Origin: Pelagibius litoralis
GTDB lineage: Bacteria > Pseudomonadota > Alphaproteobacteria > Kiloniellales > Kiloniellaceae
NCBI RefSeq assembly: GCF_011683915.1
Contig: NZ_JAAQPH010000036.1
Span: 1-32,832, forward strand
Length of the DNA: 32,832 nt
Direction: 5' to 3'
Made by a program: the position numbers and the translations under genes
The notes under the pieces: model-generated
The model's input: the letters and a program-made list of their open reading frames with translations, nothing else
Databases searched by the model: none
Told to the model about the DNA's origin: nothing
In this document: piece after piece, positions 1 to 8,630 of the stretch
Layout: each line of letters begins with the position of its first letter
Position numbering within the stretch: position 1 is the first letter of the stretch

Positions 1-192
1 CTGGGCCTTCACCCTCACCGCCACCGCCTGCAATCTTGTGCGAATACCAAAGCTCCTGGCCCAAACATGAGACCAACGCTCCACCAAAGCGCCGATCACC
101 CGGGATAGACCAGCACCCAAAACCACCCTCATAGGGGGCTGACCTCAAACCAAGGCCCAAAACCCTATACGTCAGACTTTTTCAGCAGCCTG
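1..192 (+). mobile_element. 3' end of an insertion sequence (DDE transposase IS, IS5/IS1182-like)
   Basis: The first 70 bases encode a transposase C-terminus. About 120 bp of non-coding sequence follow and end in CTTTTTCAGCAGCCTGC, which resembles the terminal inverted repeats of transposons of this general kind. The rest of the element lies outside the window, so neither the opposite repeat nor a target duplication can be checked. The exact outer boundary is uncertain by a few bases and lies at or next to the stop codon of the following minus-strand permease gene. The family assignment comes from memory of similar C-termini and ends, not from a search. Confidence 0.6.
2..70 (+). pseudogene. 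Transposase, C-terminal fragment (cut by window edge)
   Basis: The reading frame from base 2 gives 22 residues, WAFTLTATACNLVRIPKLLA then QT, and a TGA stop at 68-70. The pattern of a hydrophobic run followed by YNLVR/CNLVRxPKLLA is typical of the extreme C-terminus of DDE transposases in IS5/IS1182-like elements. Only this tail is visible, so it cannot be said whether the gene is intact upstream. It is listed as a partial feature because the window edge truncates it, not because a disabling mutation was seen. Confidence 0.55.
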
Positions 193-918
193 CTAGGCCG
201 GCTGATGCCGCTTCTTGTCGGCGACCTGCTCGCGCGGGCGCAGATGGGCGAACCAGCGGTTCTCCAGCCACTTGAAGCCGCCGATCAGGGCGAAGGTGAT
301 GCAGAAGTAGAAGAAGCCGACGGCAATGAAGGCCTCAAAGGGGTTGTAGTAACGTGACGCAACGATGCGCGCGGCGCCCAGCAGATCGACGATGGTAATG
401 ACGCTGGCGATGGCCGAGCCATGCAGCATGAAGATCACCTCGTTGGAGTAGGCTGGCAAAGCACGCCGGAAGGCGCTGGGCAAGGTGACCCGGCGCAGGG
501 TCATGGCCTTTGACATGCCGCAGGCACGCGCCGCCTCGATCTCGCCGTAGGGCGTGCCCTCGATGGCACCGCGGATGATCTCCGTCGTGTAGGCGGCGGT
601 GTTCAGCGTAAAGGCAGCCAGTGCGTACCAGTAGGCATCCTTCAGGAACTCATAGCTCTGGCTCAGCTCGATCATGAACTGCTGCTGGCCCAGGCCGTAA
701 TACAGCAGGAACATCTGGATCAGCAGCGGCGTGCCGCGAAAGAAATAGGTGAAGGCCCAGACCGGTCCATTGATCAATGGATTGCGCGAGGTGCGCATGA
801 TGGCCAGGGGCACCGCCAGGCAGAGGCCGATGGCCAGCGCCCAGGAAACCAGCTTCGCGGTGGTCCAGAACCCTTCGAGATAGAGGCTGTAGTTTTCGAA
901 GATGGGCGTGAAATCCAT
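193..918 (-). CDS. hisM: Polar amino acid ABC transporter permease (HisM type)
   Basis: This 241-residue inner-membrane permease is one of two membrane subunits of a polar amino acid importer (histidine, lysine/arginine/ornithine or octopine/nopaline type). It has about five hydrophobic segments. A conserved ABC-permease EAA loop, EAARACGMSKAMTLRRVTLP, lies near residues 128-147 and contacts the ATPase. The motif YFFRGTPLLIQMFLLYYGLG near 58-77 is characteristic of the HisM/ArtM group. Its ATG follows the hisQ stop after 2 bp, so the two are probably translationally coupled, and it is the last gene of the importer operon. The stop codon sits directly against an insertion-sequence end. The C-terminus has a normal length, so the protein does not look truncated. 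The substrate cannot be fixed from sequence. Confidence 0.9.
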   Translation of the reverse strand: MDFTPIFENYSLYLEGFWTTAKLVSWALAIGLCLAVPLAIMRTSRNPLINGPVWAFTYFFRGTPLLIQMFLLYYGLGQQQFMIELSQSYEFLKDAYWYALAAFTLNTAAYTTEIIRGAIEGTPYGEIEAARACGMSKAMTLRRVTLPSAFRRALPAYSNEVIFMLHGSAIASVITIVDLLGAARIVASRYYNPFEAFIAVGFFYFCITFALIGGFKWLENRWFAHLRPREQVADKKRHQPA

Positions 919-920
919 GG

Positions 921-1616
921 TCAGGCCCGCCTAACGCCAACGCTATAGCGCCGGTTCAGCCAGTTGAGGAGCCAGATGGAGACCGTGGTGAACACCAGGA
1001 AGGCGAAGGCGACGAAGAGATAGAAGATGAACGGCAGCCGCGTCGAGCCGCCGGCCTGTCCCGCCTTCAGCACGATGTCGTGCAGACCGATGATCGAAAC
1101 CAGCGCCGTGGTCTTCATCAGCACCAGCCAGTTGTTGCCGAGGCCCGGCAGGGCATGGCGCATCATCTGGGGAACAAGAATGCGATAGAAGACCTGCCAT
1201 TTCGACATGCCGTAGGCATAACCCGCCTCCAGCAGGCCAACCGGGACCGACAGGATGGCGCCGCGAAAGGTTTCGCCCATGTAGGCGCCGAAGATGAAGC
1301 CGATGGTCAGGACGCCGGCGGTGAAGGCATCGACGTCGATGTAGTCCCACTCGAAATAGGCGCCGATGTTGTTCACCTGGATCTGGCCACCGAAGAAAAT
1401 CAGCAGCATCAACACCAGATCGGGGACGCCGCGGATCACCGTCGTATAGGTCGTCGCCACCGAGCGGCTGGCCCTGGACTTGGAAAGCTTCATCATCGCC
1501 GCACCAAGCCCGAGCACCAGCGCGATGGCCAGGGATGCAAAAGCCACCGTCACCGTCACCACCGCCCCTTCCATGAGGTTCGGCATGTATTCGATTAGCT
1601 TGTCGAAACCTTCCAT
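921..1616 (-). CDS. hisQ: Polar amino acid ABC transporter permease (HisQ type)
   Basis: This 231-residue integral membrane subunit pairs with the HisM-type permease to form the translocation pore. Visible features are an N-terminal membrane helix (about residues 17-42), the motif TVIRGVPDLVLMLLIFFGGQ near 59-78, and the EAA loop EAGYAYGMSKWQVFYRILVP near 130-149. The VPDLVLM form, as opposed to the TPLLIQM form of its partner, is usual for HisQ-group proteins. The ATG start at 1614-1616 lies about 100 bp downstream of the binding-protein gene. A stable hairpin occupies that gap and probably lowers expression of the permeases relative to the binding protein. Confidence 0.9.
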   Translation of the reverse strand: MEGFDKLIEYMPNLMEGAVVTVTVAFASLAIALVLGLGAAMMKLSKSRASRSVATTYTTVIRGVPDLVLMLLIFFGGQIQVNNIGAYFEWDYIDVDAFTAGVLTIGFIFGAYMGETFRGAILSVPVGLLEAGYAYGMSKWQVFYRILVPQMMRHALPGLGNNWLVLMKTTALVSIIGLHDIVLKAGQAGGSTRLPFIFYLFVAFAFLVFTTVSIWLLNWLNRRYSVGVRRA

Positions 1617-1655
1617 AAAACCCGCTCGGTCGGCATTTTCCGTGTACAGAAAACA

Positions 1656-1693
1656 ACGAACGCCACCGCCGAGGGTCCGGCGGTGGCGTTCGT
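1656..1693 (-). terminator. Intercistronic hairpin between binding-protein and permease genes
   Basis: A perfect 15-bp inverted repeat (ACGAACGCCACCGCC and its complement) with an 8-nt loop lies 20 bp after the binding-protein stop codon. In the transcript direction it is followed by TGTTTTC, so it could act as a weak terminator. It could also be a 3'-end stabiliser of the upstream mRNA segment, as known for repeats between hisJ and hisQ in enterobacteria. The hairpin is seen directly; its role is inferred. Confidence 0.6.
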
Positions 1694-1713
1694 CACATCG
1701 TCAAAAGGCCGCC

Positions 1714-2493
1714 TTAGCTGCCGTAGACGTTAAAGTCGAAGTACTTGTCCTGGATCGACTTGTAGGTTCCGTTGGCGCGGATCGCATCGATGGCCGCGTT
1801 GAACATCTCCCGCAGCTCGTCTTCATTTTTCCGCAGGGCGATGCCGGCGCCATCACCGAAGTACTTGGGATCGGTAAAGTCCGGGCCCACGAACTCGTAG
1901 TCCTTGCCGCTGTCGGTCTTCAGGAAGCCGTCCTCCAGCGCAATGGAGTCCGCCAGCAGCAGGTCGATGCGCCCGGCAACCATATCCAGATAGGCTTCGT
2001 CCTGGGTGCCGTAGCGCTTTACCTCGACCGCCTCGCCATAAACCTCGGTGACGAAGTTGTCGTGGATGGTCGCGCGCTGCACACCGACGGCCTTGCCCTT
2101 CAGGCTTTCCTTCGTGATCTCGATGCCCGAGCCCTGCTTGCGCACGAACTTCGCCGGCGTCTGGTAGTACTTGTTGGTGAAGTCGACCTTCTCCTTGCGC
2201 TCGGGCGTGATCGACATCGACGCGATGATGGCGTCGTACTTGCGCGCCTGCAGGGATGGGATGATGCCGTCCCAATCCTGGGTCACCAGCTCGCATTCAA
2301 CCTTCATCTGGTCGCAGAGCGCGTTGGCGATATCGATATCGAAACCGATCAGCTTGCCGTCGGGCGTGACCTCGCTGAACGGCGGGTAGGCGCCCTCCAC
2401 ACCGATACGGACCTTCTTCCAATCCTTGGCGTCGGCCTGCACGGCACCCATAGCGAGCGCGGCGACGAAGACCGCCGAGATGAGTTTTTTCAC
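1714..2493 (-). CDS. Periplasmic polar amino acid-binding protein (HisJ/ArgT type)
   Basis: This 259-residue extracytoplasmic solute receptor belongs to family 3 (SBP_bac_3). An n- and h-region, MKKLISAVFVAALAMGAVQ, leads to a probable signal peptidase site after ADA (about residue 22), and the mature protein starts KDWKKVRIGVEGAYPPFSEV. The segments GKLIGFDIDIANALCDQMKV and IIASMSITPERKEKVDFT are family hallmarks. The arginine of ITPER is the residue that usually salt-bridges the ligand carboxylate. The start is GTG at 2491-2493, with GGAGG six bases upstream. It lies between the ATPase gene and the permeases. The ligand is probably a basic or polar amino acid; histidine, arginine or octopine cannot be separated here. 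Confidence 0.92.
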   Translation of the reverse strand: MKKLISAVFVAALAMGAVQADAKDWKKVRIGVEGAYPPFSEVTPDGKLIGFDIDIANALCDQMKVECELVTQDWDGIIPSLQARKYDAIIASMSITPERKEKVDFTNKYYQTPAKFVRKQGSGIEITKESLKGKAVGVQRATIHDNFVTEVYGEAVEVKRYGTQDEAYLDMVAGRIDLLLADSIALEDGFLKTDSGKDYEFVGPDFTDPKYFGDGAGIALRKNEDELREMFNAAIDAIRANGTYKSIQDKYFDFNVYGS

Positions 2494-2551
2494 AACTTGC
2501 CTCCATTAGAGATTTTCTGTTTGTACGTCTTGTGATGCGTGAAGGAAGCCG

Positions 2552-3334
2552 TCATTTCAGGTTTCCTTCGAGAAACTGGCGAAAGCGCTCGGAGCACGGA
2601 TTGTTGAAGACCTCCTGAGGCGAACCGGCCTCTTCGATGCGGCCTTCGTGCAGAAAAATGGTCTCGGTCGAGACCTCTTTGGCGAAGCCCATCTCGTGGG
2701 TCACGACGATCATGGTGCGCCCTTCTTCGGCCAGGCTGCGCATGACCCGCAGCACCTCGCCCACCAGCTCGGGATCGAGCGCCGAGGTCGGTTCGTCGAA
2801 CAGCATCACCGAGGGGTCCATGGCCAGCGCCCTGGCGATGGCGACACGCTGCTGCTGGCCGCCGGATAGATGGGCCGGGTAGTAGTCCTTGCGATCGTAG
2901 AGACCGACGCGCTGCAGGATCTCCTCACCATAGGCGACGGCCTCCGCCTTCGGACGCTTCAGTACGTGGATCGGCGCCTCGACGACGTTTTCCAGTACGG
3001 TCATATGGGACCAGAGATTGAAGCTCTGAAACACCATGGCAAGGCGCGAGCGGACCCGCCGAAGCTGTTCCTTGTCCTCGGCCACCAGACCTTCACCATG
3101 CTTGCCCGGCACCAGACGCAGGGTCTCACCGCCCACGGAAATGCGTCCGGCATTCGGGTTTTCAAGCATATTGACGCAGCGCAGGAAGGTGCTTTTGCCG
3201 GAGCCGCTGGACCCCAGCATGGCGATGACGTCGCCTTCTTTCGCGGTGAGCGATACGCCTTTGAGAACCTCCAAGTCGCCAAACGACTTGTGGATGCCCT
3301 CAGCCACCAATGCCGCCGGAGCGGCGGCGGGCAT
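2552..3334 (-). CDS. hisP: Polar amino acid ABC transporter ATP-binding protein (HisP type)
   Basis: This cytoplasmic ATPase powers the importer. Starting from the ATG at 3332-3334 it has 260 residues, close to the usual length. An open frame extends 45 codons further upstream, but that part is arginine-rich and unlike the family, so the internal ATG is preferred. Visible motifs are Walker A GSSGSGKS (41-48), Q-loop VFQSFNLW (101-108), signature LSGGQQQR (156-163), Walker B VMLFDEP (176-182) and the switch histidine in VTHEMGF. The insertion [20 protein letters not shown] near 72-91 is typical of the HisP/OccP subgroup. It is the first gene of the four-gene importer cluster, about 170 bp downstream of ccmI in the same direction. 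Confidence 0.92.
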   Translation of the reverse strand: MPAAAPAALVAEGIHKSFGDLEVLKGVSLTAKEGDVIAMLGSSGSGKSTFLRCVNMLENPNAGRISVGGETLRLVPGKHGEGLVAEDKEQLRRVRSRLAMVFQSFNLWSHMTVLENVVEAPIHVLKRPKAEAVAYGEEILQRVGLYDRKDYYPAHLSGGQQQRVAIARALAMDPSVMLFDEPTSALDPELVGEVLRVMRSLAEEGRTMIVVTHEMGFAKEVSTETIFLHEGRIEEAGSPQEVFNNPCSERFRQFLEGNLK

Positions 3335-3502
3335 GCTCCCCGTCTGCGCCAATGCCACTCTGTCACGCTCCCTGTCTGCCGCGCCTCTTTTATGACGCTT
3401 TGTTTTCGACGGTACGGCAGGCGGGTGGGGGATGCCAAGCAAAACCTTGCCAAGCTTGGCCTTATACAACCTGGGATGAGTCTCCCGATTCCCTTGAAAA
3501 CG

Positions 3503-4687
3503 TTAGGGAATAGCGTCCCGTAAGGCCTCCAGGCGCTGCTGCAAGGCGCCGCGCTGCGGGGCCTCTGCGGGCAGGGCCTCGATCAGAGGCGCCGCCCGGG
3601 CCAGGGCCTCTCCCGCCGCCTCGCCATTGCCCAAAACGGCATAGGAGCGTGCCAGACGCAACCAGCCGTCCGGGTCGTCGGGTTGCTCTTCAAGACGTGC
3701 CGCCAGACCCTCAACCATGGAGCGGACAAAGGCCGCCCGCTCCTCCGGCGAGAGCGCCTGCATGGCCTCGATATCGGCGCCGCTCGGCCCCCTGGCGGCA
3801 CCCTCGCCGCCGCCCATTTCAGGCGCAGCGGCCGGGGGAACCTCCTGGCCAAGACTGCGCGCGGCATTGGCGATCTGCTGCTCCACCACGGCGCGCCAGG
3901 GCGCATCGGCGGGGGCGTCGGCCGCCAGGCTGCGCCACACGGTCAGGGCCTCCTCCAGGCGGCCGTCCTGAGCCATCGCCAGCCCGGCGTAATAACGCGC
4001 CCGGGGATTGGCGGGGTCGGCCTCGATCGCCGCGGCAAAGGCAAGGCGGGCGTCGCGGCCGATCTGGCCCTGGGCAGCCGCGACCAGCACCTCGCCGAGC
4101 GACGCATGGGCTTCGGCGCCGCCACGCCCCAGGGCGATGATCCGGCGATAAGCCTCCGCCGCGTCGCCGAAGCGCCCGCTGCGCTCATAGACCCGCGCCA
4201 GAACCAGCCAGCCTTCCGCGTCCTCCGGGCTGCCCGCCAGACGGCGCTCAAGCTGGGCGACCAGCATTTCCGCTTCGATGCCGCCGCCATCCTGACGCTC
4301 GGCAAAAGACAGGCCCGGCAGACCCGGTGTTCCGTAGTGGAGATAAATCGCCATGCCCGCCAAGGGCAGAAGTAAAACCACCAGGCCGACCGCCAGCCAT
4401 CGCACCGCACCGCCCGGCGCAGCCGGACTGGCTGTTGTGTCAGACGCCGTCGCCGTGGCGTCGGAGAGCAGCAGACGGCGCTCGATCTCGCGCCGGGCCG
4501 CCTCGGCTTCGGTATCCTTCAAGAGGCCGCGGCGGCGATCTTCCTGCAATTCGAGCAACTGGTCGCGGTAGATGGCCTGATCGTAGGCCGAGCGCTCGGC
4601 GGCATTCTCCGGCCGCCGCAGCAACGGCGTCAGGAGAACAGCAACGACCAATGCCGTGAGCGTGCCGGCAAGCAGCCAGAATATCAT
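3503..4687 (-). CDS. ccmI: Cytochrome c maturation protein CcmI (apocytochrome chaperone)
   Basis: This 394-residue membrane protein presents apocytochrome c to the heme ligation complex (CcmF/CcmH) on the periplasmic side. Two membrane helices are visible, at about residues 1-20 and 96-115. They flank a charged loop with the pattern YDQAIYRDQLLELQEDRRRGLL, usual for CcmI. The periplasmic C-terminal part is alanine-rich and built of TPR-like helix pairs (for example EDAEGWLVLARVYERSGRFG and DDPDGWLRLARSYAVLGNGE). The start ATG overlaps the ccmH stop by 4 bp. It is the last ccm gene. A 7-bp inverted repeat (3488-3494 with 3505-3511) spans its stop codon but has no T-run, so no clear terminator separates it from hisP. 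Confidence 0.9.
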   Translation of the reverse strand: MIFWLLAGTLTALVVAVLLTPLLRRPENAAERSAYDQAIYRDQLLELQEDRRRGLLKDTEAEAARREIERRLLLSDATATASDTTASPAAPGGAVRWLAVGLVVLLLPLAGMAIYLHYGTPGLPGLSFAERQDGGGIEAEMLVAQLERRLAGSPEDAEGWLVLARVYERSGRFGDAAEAYRRIIALGRGGAEAHASLGEVLVAAAQGQIGRDARLAFAAAIEADPANPRARYYAGLAMAQDGRLEEALTVWRSLAADAPADAPWRAVVEQQIANAARSLGQEVPPAAAPEMGGGEGAARGPSGADIEAMQALSPEERAAFVRSMVEGLAARLEEQPDDPDGWLRLARSYAVLGNGEAAGEALARAAPLIEALPAEAPQRGALQQRLEALRDAIP

Positions 4688-5223
4688 TGGCGGCCTGCCG
4701 TGCCGTTCCCGGCGTTTTCGGCCCCGGCCTCTTGCGGCCTTGTCTCTTCCGGCTCGCCGAGCAGGTGGGAAAGCCGTTGTTCTTCTTCAGCGCTCAATGG
4801 TGCCGCCGCAACAGGCGCGGCGCGCTGCCGGCGAAAGAAGACGAACACCCCGATCATGCCGAGAACCAGGACGATCCCCGGGCCGAACCAGAGCAGATAG
4901 GTCGAGGCTTTCATCGGCGGGCGCAGCAGGACGAAGTCTCCGTAGCGCGCCACCAGATAATCCAGCACCTGCTGATCCGTATCGCCGTCCACCATGCGTT
5001 CACGCACCAGGAGGCGAACCTCGCGCGCGATCTCGGCATTGGAGGAGTCGATGGATTCGTTCTGGCAGACAACGCAGCGGATCACCTTCGAAAGGTCGCG
5101 CGCGCGCTGTTCGAGAACTGGGTCGTCGAGGATTTCGTCCGGCTCCAGCGCCACCACCGGAACCGCCAAAACCACCACCGGCATCGCCAGAAGAAGCGCC
5201 AGAATGATGCCTAAAACCTTCAT
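4684..5223 (-). CDS. ccmH: Cytochrome c maturation protein CcmH (CycL-type thiol reductase)
   Basis: This 179-residue membrane-anchored periplasmic protein reduces or holds the CXXCH thiols of apocytochrome c before heme attachment. An N-terminal signal/anchor (MKVLGIILALLLAMPVVVLA) precedes the active-site motif RCVVCQNESIDSSN, with cysteines 50 and 53. A C-terminal membrane helix lies at about 104-125 (LLWFGPGIVLVLGMIGVFVFF). The start was placed at the ATG at 5221-5223, which overlaps the ccmG stop by 4 bp. A longer frame upstream only reads through ccmG out of frame. With a separate ccmI next door this is the two-protein CcmH/CcmI arrangement common in alphaproteobacteria. Confidence 0.93.
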   Translation of the reverse strand: MKVLGIILALLLAMPVVVLAVPVVALEPDEILDDPVLEQRARDLSKVIRCVVCQNESIDSSNAEIAREVRLLVRERMVDGDTDQQVLDYLVARYGDFVLLRPPMKASTYLLWFGPGIVLVLGMIGVFVFFRRQRAAPVAAAPLSAEEEQRLSHLLGEPEETRPQEAGAENAGNGTAGRQ

Positions 5224-5762
5224 TGCCTGAGAGCACGCAACATCGGCTCCACCTCCTGTTCGATCAGGGGGCCGAGCAGCGGACCGCGGTGGTGGTAGCG
5301 GATGCGGCCTTCGCCATCCAGGATAAAGGTCTCCGGCACGCCCGAGACGCCCCACTCGACAGCGCCGCGCCCGGCGTCGGCGCCGATACGGCTGTAGGGG
5401 TTGCCCAGTTCCGCCAACCAGGCGGCGGCGGCTTCCGGCTTGTCGCGATGATTGATGCCGTAAAGCGGCACGCCGGTCTGTTCCGCCAGATCGGTCAGAT
5501 AGGGATGTTCGGCCCGGCAGGGCACGCACCAGGAGGCAAAGAAGTTCACCATCACCACCTCACCCTTGCCAAGGTCGGCAGAGGCAAACCCGGGTTGGTC
5601 GAGGCCCGGCACCGGCGGCAGGTCGAAATCAGGCGTCGGATTGTCGATCATCGCCGAGGGCAGGGCCTGGGGGTCGCGATCCGGCGAGAGCCCCCAGAGG
5701 AAGTAGCCGGCCAGCACCACAAACAGCAGCACCGGCAAAAGAAACAGAAGGCGCTGGGTCAT
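5220..5762 (-). CDS. ccmG: Thiol:disulfide interchange protein CcmG (DsbE)
   Basis: This 180-residue membrane-tethered thioredoxin-fold protein passes electrons to CcmH or apocytochrome c in the periplasm. A single N-terminal helix (about residues 4-24) is followed by a thioredoxin domain with the active site FFASWCVPCRAEHP (Cys79 and Cys82). The cis-proline loop is SGVPETFILD (Pro143). The acidic active-site surround and the segment GVPLYGINHRDKPEAAAAWL are characteristic of CcmG rather than general thioredoxins. It sits 8 bp after ccmF and overlaps ccmH by 4 bp. Confidence 0.94.
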   Translation of the reverse strand: MTQRLLFLLPVLLFVVLAGYFLWGLSPDRDPQALPSAMIDNPTPDFDLPPVPGLDQPGFASADLGKGEVVMVNFFASWCVPCRAEHPYLTDLAEQTGVPLYGINHRDKPEAAAAWLAELGNPYSRIGADAGRGAVEWGVSGVPETFILDGEGRIRYHHRGPLLGPLIEQEVEPMLRALRQ

Positions 5763-5770
5763 CCTGCCCC

Positions 5771-7771
5771 CTACTCGGCAGCCGCGGGATGGCCGCCCGC
5801 GGGCGCCGCCTTGGCCTTGGCCTGACGGCTCGGTGCACCGACGCGCAGGCGCCGGTCGCTCAGGGAGACAAGGCCGCCGAGCACCATCACCAGAGAACCA
5901 AGCCAGATCCAGGGCACCAGGGGTTCATGGAAGATCCTGACGGCCCAACCGCCCCGGCCGTCGGAATCGCCGATCACCGCATAGAGATCGGAGACCCAGG
6001 TGGTGTGGATGCCGGCCTCGGTGGTCGGCATGTTCTGCACGGGATAGAGACGCTTTTCTGGTGTCAGCACAGCCACCGGCAGGCCGTCGCGGGTGACGCT
6101 GATGGTCGCCATGTCAGACAGGTAGTTCGGCCCCTGCAGCTGCGCGACACCCTCCAGGCGATAGCTGTAGCCGGCCACCTCCATGCTTTCGCCGGGGCGC
6201 AGGTTACGCACCTCCTCGAGGTTCCAGACTGAAGCGCCGATCATCCCGGCGGCGGCGATGGCCATGCCGGAATGGGCCAGGGTCATGCCGTGGGAGGAGC
6301 GCGGCAGATTGCGTGCGCGGCGCCAGGAGTCCCCCAGCGGCACGCGGAACAGTTTGATGCGGTCGCCCCATTCTACCAGGCTCGCCACAAACAACCAGCC
6401 GGCAAGCCCCATGGCGGCCACGGCCAGGATCGGGCCGCCCTGTTCCATGTAAAGCGTGATGCCGGCCGCGACGACCGCGCCCAGGGCGGCCAGCTTCAGC
6501 CGAGAGAGGACACCGGCCAGATCGGCGCGCTTCCAGGGCATCAGGGGGCCGAAGGCCATGAGAAAGAGCAGCGGCACCATCAAGGGTACGAAGGTGGCGT
6601 TGAAGAACGGCGGGCCGACGGAGACCTTGCTGCCGTCGACGGCCTCCAGGAACAGCGGATAGAGCGTGCCGAGAAAGACCGTAGCGCAACCCGCGGCCAG
6701 AAGGAGATTGTTGATGACCATGCCACCCTCACGGCTGACCGGGGAGAAGAGGCCGCCGGGTTTCAGCACCGGCGCGCGCAGGGCAAAGAGCATCAGTGAG
6801 CCGCCGATGGTGATGAGCAGCAGGACGAGGATGAAAAAGCCGCGCTCCGGATCGGTGGCGAAGGCATGCACCGAGGTCAGCAGCCCGGAGCGGACGATGA
6901 AGGTGCCCATCAGCGAGAGCGAGAAGGTGAGGATCGCCAGCAGCACCGTCCAGACCTTCAGGGCGTCGCGCTTTTCCACCACGATGGCCGAGTGCAGCAG
7001 CGCCGTGCCGAGCAGCCAGGGCATGAAGGAAACGTTTTCCACCGGGTCCCAGAACCACCAGCCGCCCCAGCCCAGCTCGTAATAGGCCCACCAGGACCCC
7101 AGCGCGATCCCGGCGGTCAGGAAGGCCCAGGCCAGCAGGGTCCAGGGCCGAACCCAGCGCGCCCAGGCGGCATCCAGCTTGCCCTCGATCAAGGCGGCAA
7201 TGGCAAAGGAAAACGCCATCGAGAAGCCGACGTAGCCGGCATAGAGCAGGGGCGGGTGAAAGGCGAGGCCCGGGTCCTGCAGCAGCGGGTTCAGGTCACG
7301 CCCGTCCGGCGGCGCCGGGAAAACCCGCAGAAAGGGATTGGAGGTCAGCAGGGTGAACAGCAGGAAGCCGATGCCGATCCAGGCCTGCACCCCCAGCACC
7401 CGCGCGCGCAGGCTGGGCGGCAGGTTGCTGCCGAAGAGCGCCACCATGGAGCCGAAAAGCGCCAGGATCAGGATCCACAAGATCATGGAGCCCTCATGGT
7501 TACCCCAGACGCCGGTCACCTTGTAGAGCATCGGCTTGGCGGAGTGGGAGTTTTCGACCACGTTGATCACCGTGAAGTCGGAGACCACGTAGACGTAGGT
7601 CAGCGCCGCGAAAGACAGCGCCACCAAAACCACCTGCAGGACGGCCGCCGGCTGGGCCACGGCCATCCAGGCGGCGTTGCCGCGCGCCGCGCCGATCATC
7701 GGCAGGCTGCCCTGTACGACCGCTGCCAGAAGCGCCAGGATGAGGGCGAAGTGTCCGAGTTCGGCGATCAT
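5771..7771 (-). CDS. ccmF: Heme lyase subunit CcmF
   Basis: This 666-residue polytopic membrane protein is the core of the heme-apocytochrome c ligase. It has many hydrophobic segments and a tryptophan-rich heme-handling (WWD) motif, [20 protein letters not shown], at about residues 234-252. Conserved histidine-bearing loops include [20 protein letters not shown] (74-93) and [17 protein letters not shown] (166-182). A large periplasmic domain near the C-terminus, from about 520, precedes the last helix. The length matches the family. Its ATG overlaps the ccmE stop by 4 bp. The C-terminal tail after about residue 640 ([20 protein letters not shown]) is low-complexity and probably disordered. 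Confidence 0.96.
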   Translation of the reverse strand: MIAELGHFALILALLAAVVQGSLPMIGAARGNAAWMAVAQPAAVLQVVLVALSFAALTYVYVVSDFTVINVVENSHSAKPMLYKVTGVWGNHEGSMILWILILALFGSMVALFGSNLPPSLRARVLGVQAWIGIGFLLFTLLTSNPFLRVFPAPPDGRDLNPLLQDPGLAFHPPLLYAGYVGFSMAFSFAIAALIEGKLDAAWARWVRPWTLLAWAFLTAGIALGSWWAYYELGWGGWWFWDPVENVSFMPWLLGTALLHSAIVVEKRDALKVWTVLLAILTFSLSLMGTFIVRSGLLTSVHAFATDPERGFFILVLLLITIGGSLMLFALRAPVLKPGGLFSPVSREGGMVINNLLLAAGCATVFLGTLYPLFLEAVDGSKVSVGPPFFNATFVPLMVPLLFLMAFGPLMPWKRADLAGVLSRLKLAALGAVVAAGITLYMEQGGPILAVAAMGLAGWLFVASLVEWGDRIKLFRVPLGDSWRRARNLPRSSHGMTLAHSGMAIAAAGMIGASVWNLEEVRNLRPGESMEVAGYSYRLEGVAQLQGPNYLSDMATISVTRDGLPVAVLTPEKRLYPVQNMPTTEAGIHTTWVSDLYAVIGDSDGRGGWAVRIFHEPLVPWIWLGSLVMVLGGLVSLSDRRLRVGAPSRQAKAKAAPAGGHPAAAE

Positions 7772-8235
7772 TGTGTAAGGCTTTCGCTGTGGCCCGTTTC
7801 GTCGTCACGCCATTGTCCGGAGGCCTTCAGGGCGTCGACCACCTCACGCGGCATATAGGTTTCGTCATGCTTGGCCAGCACTTCGCGCGCGGCAAAGGTG
7901 CCGTCGGGCAGCAGGCTGCCGGTGGTCACCACACCCTGCCCTTCACGAAACAGATCCGGCAGAATCCCGGTGTAGCTGACCGCAACCGACTCGGCGAGAT
8001 CGGTTACCCGGAAGGTCACCGAAAGGCCGTCGACGGAACGCTCCACCGTACCTTCCTCGACCAGACCGCCCAGGCGGATGCCGCGCTCCGGCGCCGGCGG
8101 TTCGGCGATCAGTTGGGTCGGACTTCTGAAATGGTCCAGGTTCTCGTCCAGGGCGGTGAGCACCAAAGCCGCCGCACCGCCGAAAATCAGCAGAGCGGCC
8201 GAGAGTATGTAGAGCCGGCGGCGCTTGCGGGTCAT
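7768..8235 (-). CDS. ccmE: Periplasmic heme chaperone CcmE
   Basis: This 155-residue protein binds heme covalently and carries it from CcmC to CcmF. An N-terminal membrane anchor (about residues 8-28, after the basic start MTRKRRRLY) is followed by a beta-barrel domain. The heme-binding motif [14 protein letters not shown] contains the attachment histidine, His123, and the nearby tyrosine Tyr127. The short C-terminal tail after the motif is normal. It overlaps both ccmD and ccmF by 4 bp, so all three are probably translated in a coupled fashion. Confidence 0.95.
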   Translation of the reverse strand: MTRKRRRLYILSAALLIFGGAAALVLTALDENLDHFRSPTQLIAEPPAPERGIRLGGLVEEGTVERSVDGLSVTFRVTDLAESVAVSYTGILPDLFREGQGVVTTGSLLPDGTFAAREVLAKHDETYMPREVVDALKASGQWRDDETGHSESLTQ

Positions 8236-8450
8236 GACTGCCGACCCGTCGTGCTGGTCTGGGCGCCGGGCTGGCGGCGGAAACGCTGAGCGCCCTGGGC
8301 CTCCAGATCGGCCAGGCGGCGCTGGCGTACCCGGAGCTGGCGCAGGGTCTGCAGCAGCAGGCCGAGCATGATCACCAGCGTCAGGCCGAGCGAGGGCCAG
8401 ACGAAGGCTGCATAACCACCCATATCAAAAAACGCTGCGATCTCCGTCAT
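8232..8450 (-). CDS. ccmD: Heme exporter small subunit CcmD
   Basis: This 72-residue single-helix membrane protein fits CcmD, which helps release holo-CcmE from the CcmABCD complex. The start [20 protein letters not shown] is the usual CcmD pattern: a conserved tyrosine and W-P before the membrane helix at about 16-35, then a basic, helical cytoplasmic tail ([15 protein letters not shown]). Identification rests on this pattern and on its place before ccmE. The upstream sequence GAAGAAGG precedes the ATG closely. Unusually, it is separated from ccmC by 180 bp. Confidence 0.88.
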   Translation of the reverse strand: MTEIAAFFDMGGYAAFVWPSLGLTLVIMLGLLLQTLRQLRVRQRRLADLEAQGAQRFRRQPGAQTSTTGRQS

Positions 8451-8630
8451 CCTTCTTCCAATGGCCGTTTGCCATGGGCCCGGTCATGCGTTGCCGGGTT
8501 TTTTTGCTTTGGTCGTCTCTTGCCGGCAAATCTAAGGTTTCCGCCCGCCTGCGTCAGTTACATTTGCGTGAGTGCGACCGAAGAGCGCAGCGTCACGCCA
8601 GAAAACCCCGCAATCCCCATCCGGTAATCC

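Noticed and set aside
3335-3469. Possible 45-codon N-terminal extension of the HisP-type ATPase
   Set aside because: The extension is rich in Lys/Arg and unlike the family, and the internal ATG gives the normal length.
8479-8505. Terminator-like CCCGG/CCGGG stem followed by seven T on the plus strand
   Set aside because: No plus-strand gene lies upstream and both flanking genes are on the minus strand, so it does not terminate any known transcript; the stem is only 5 bp.
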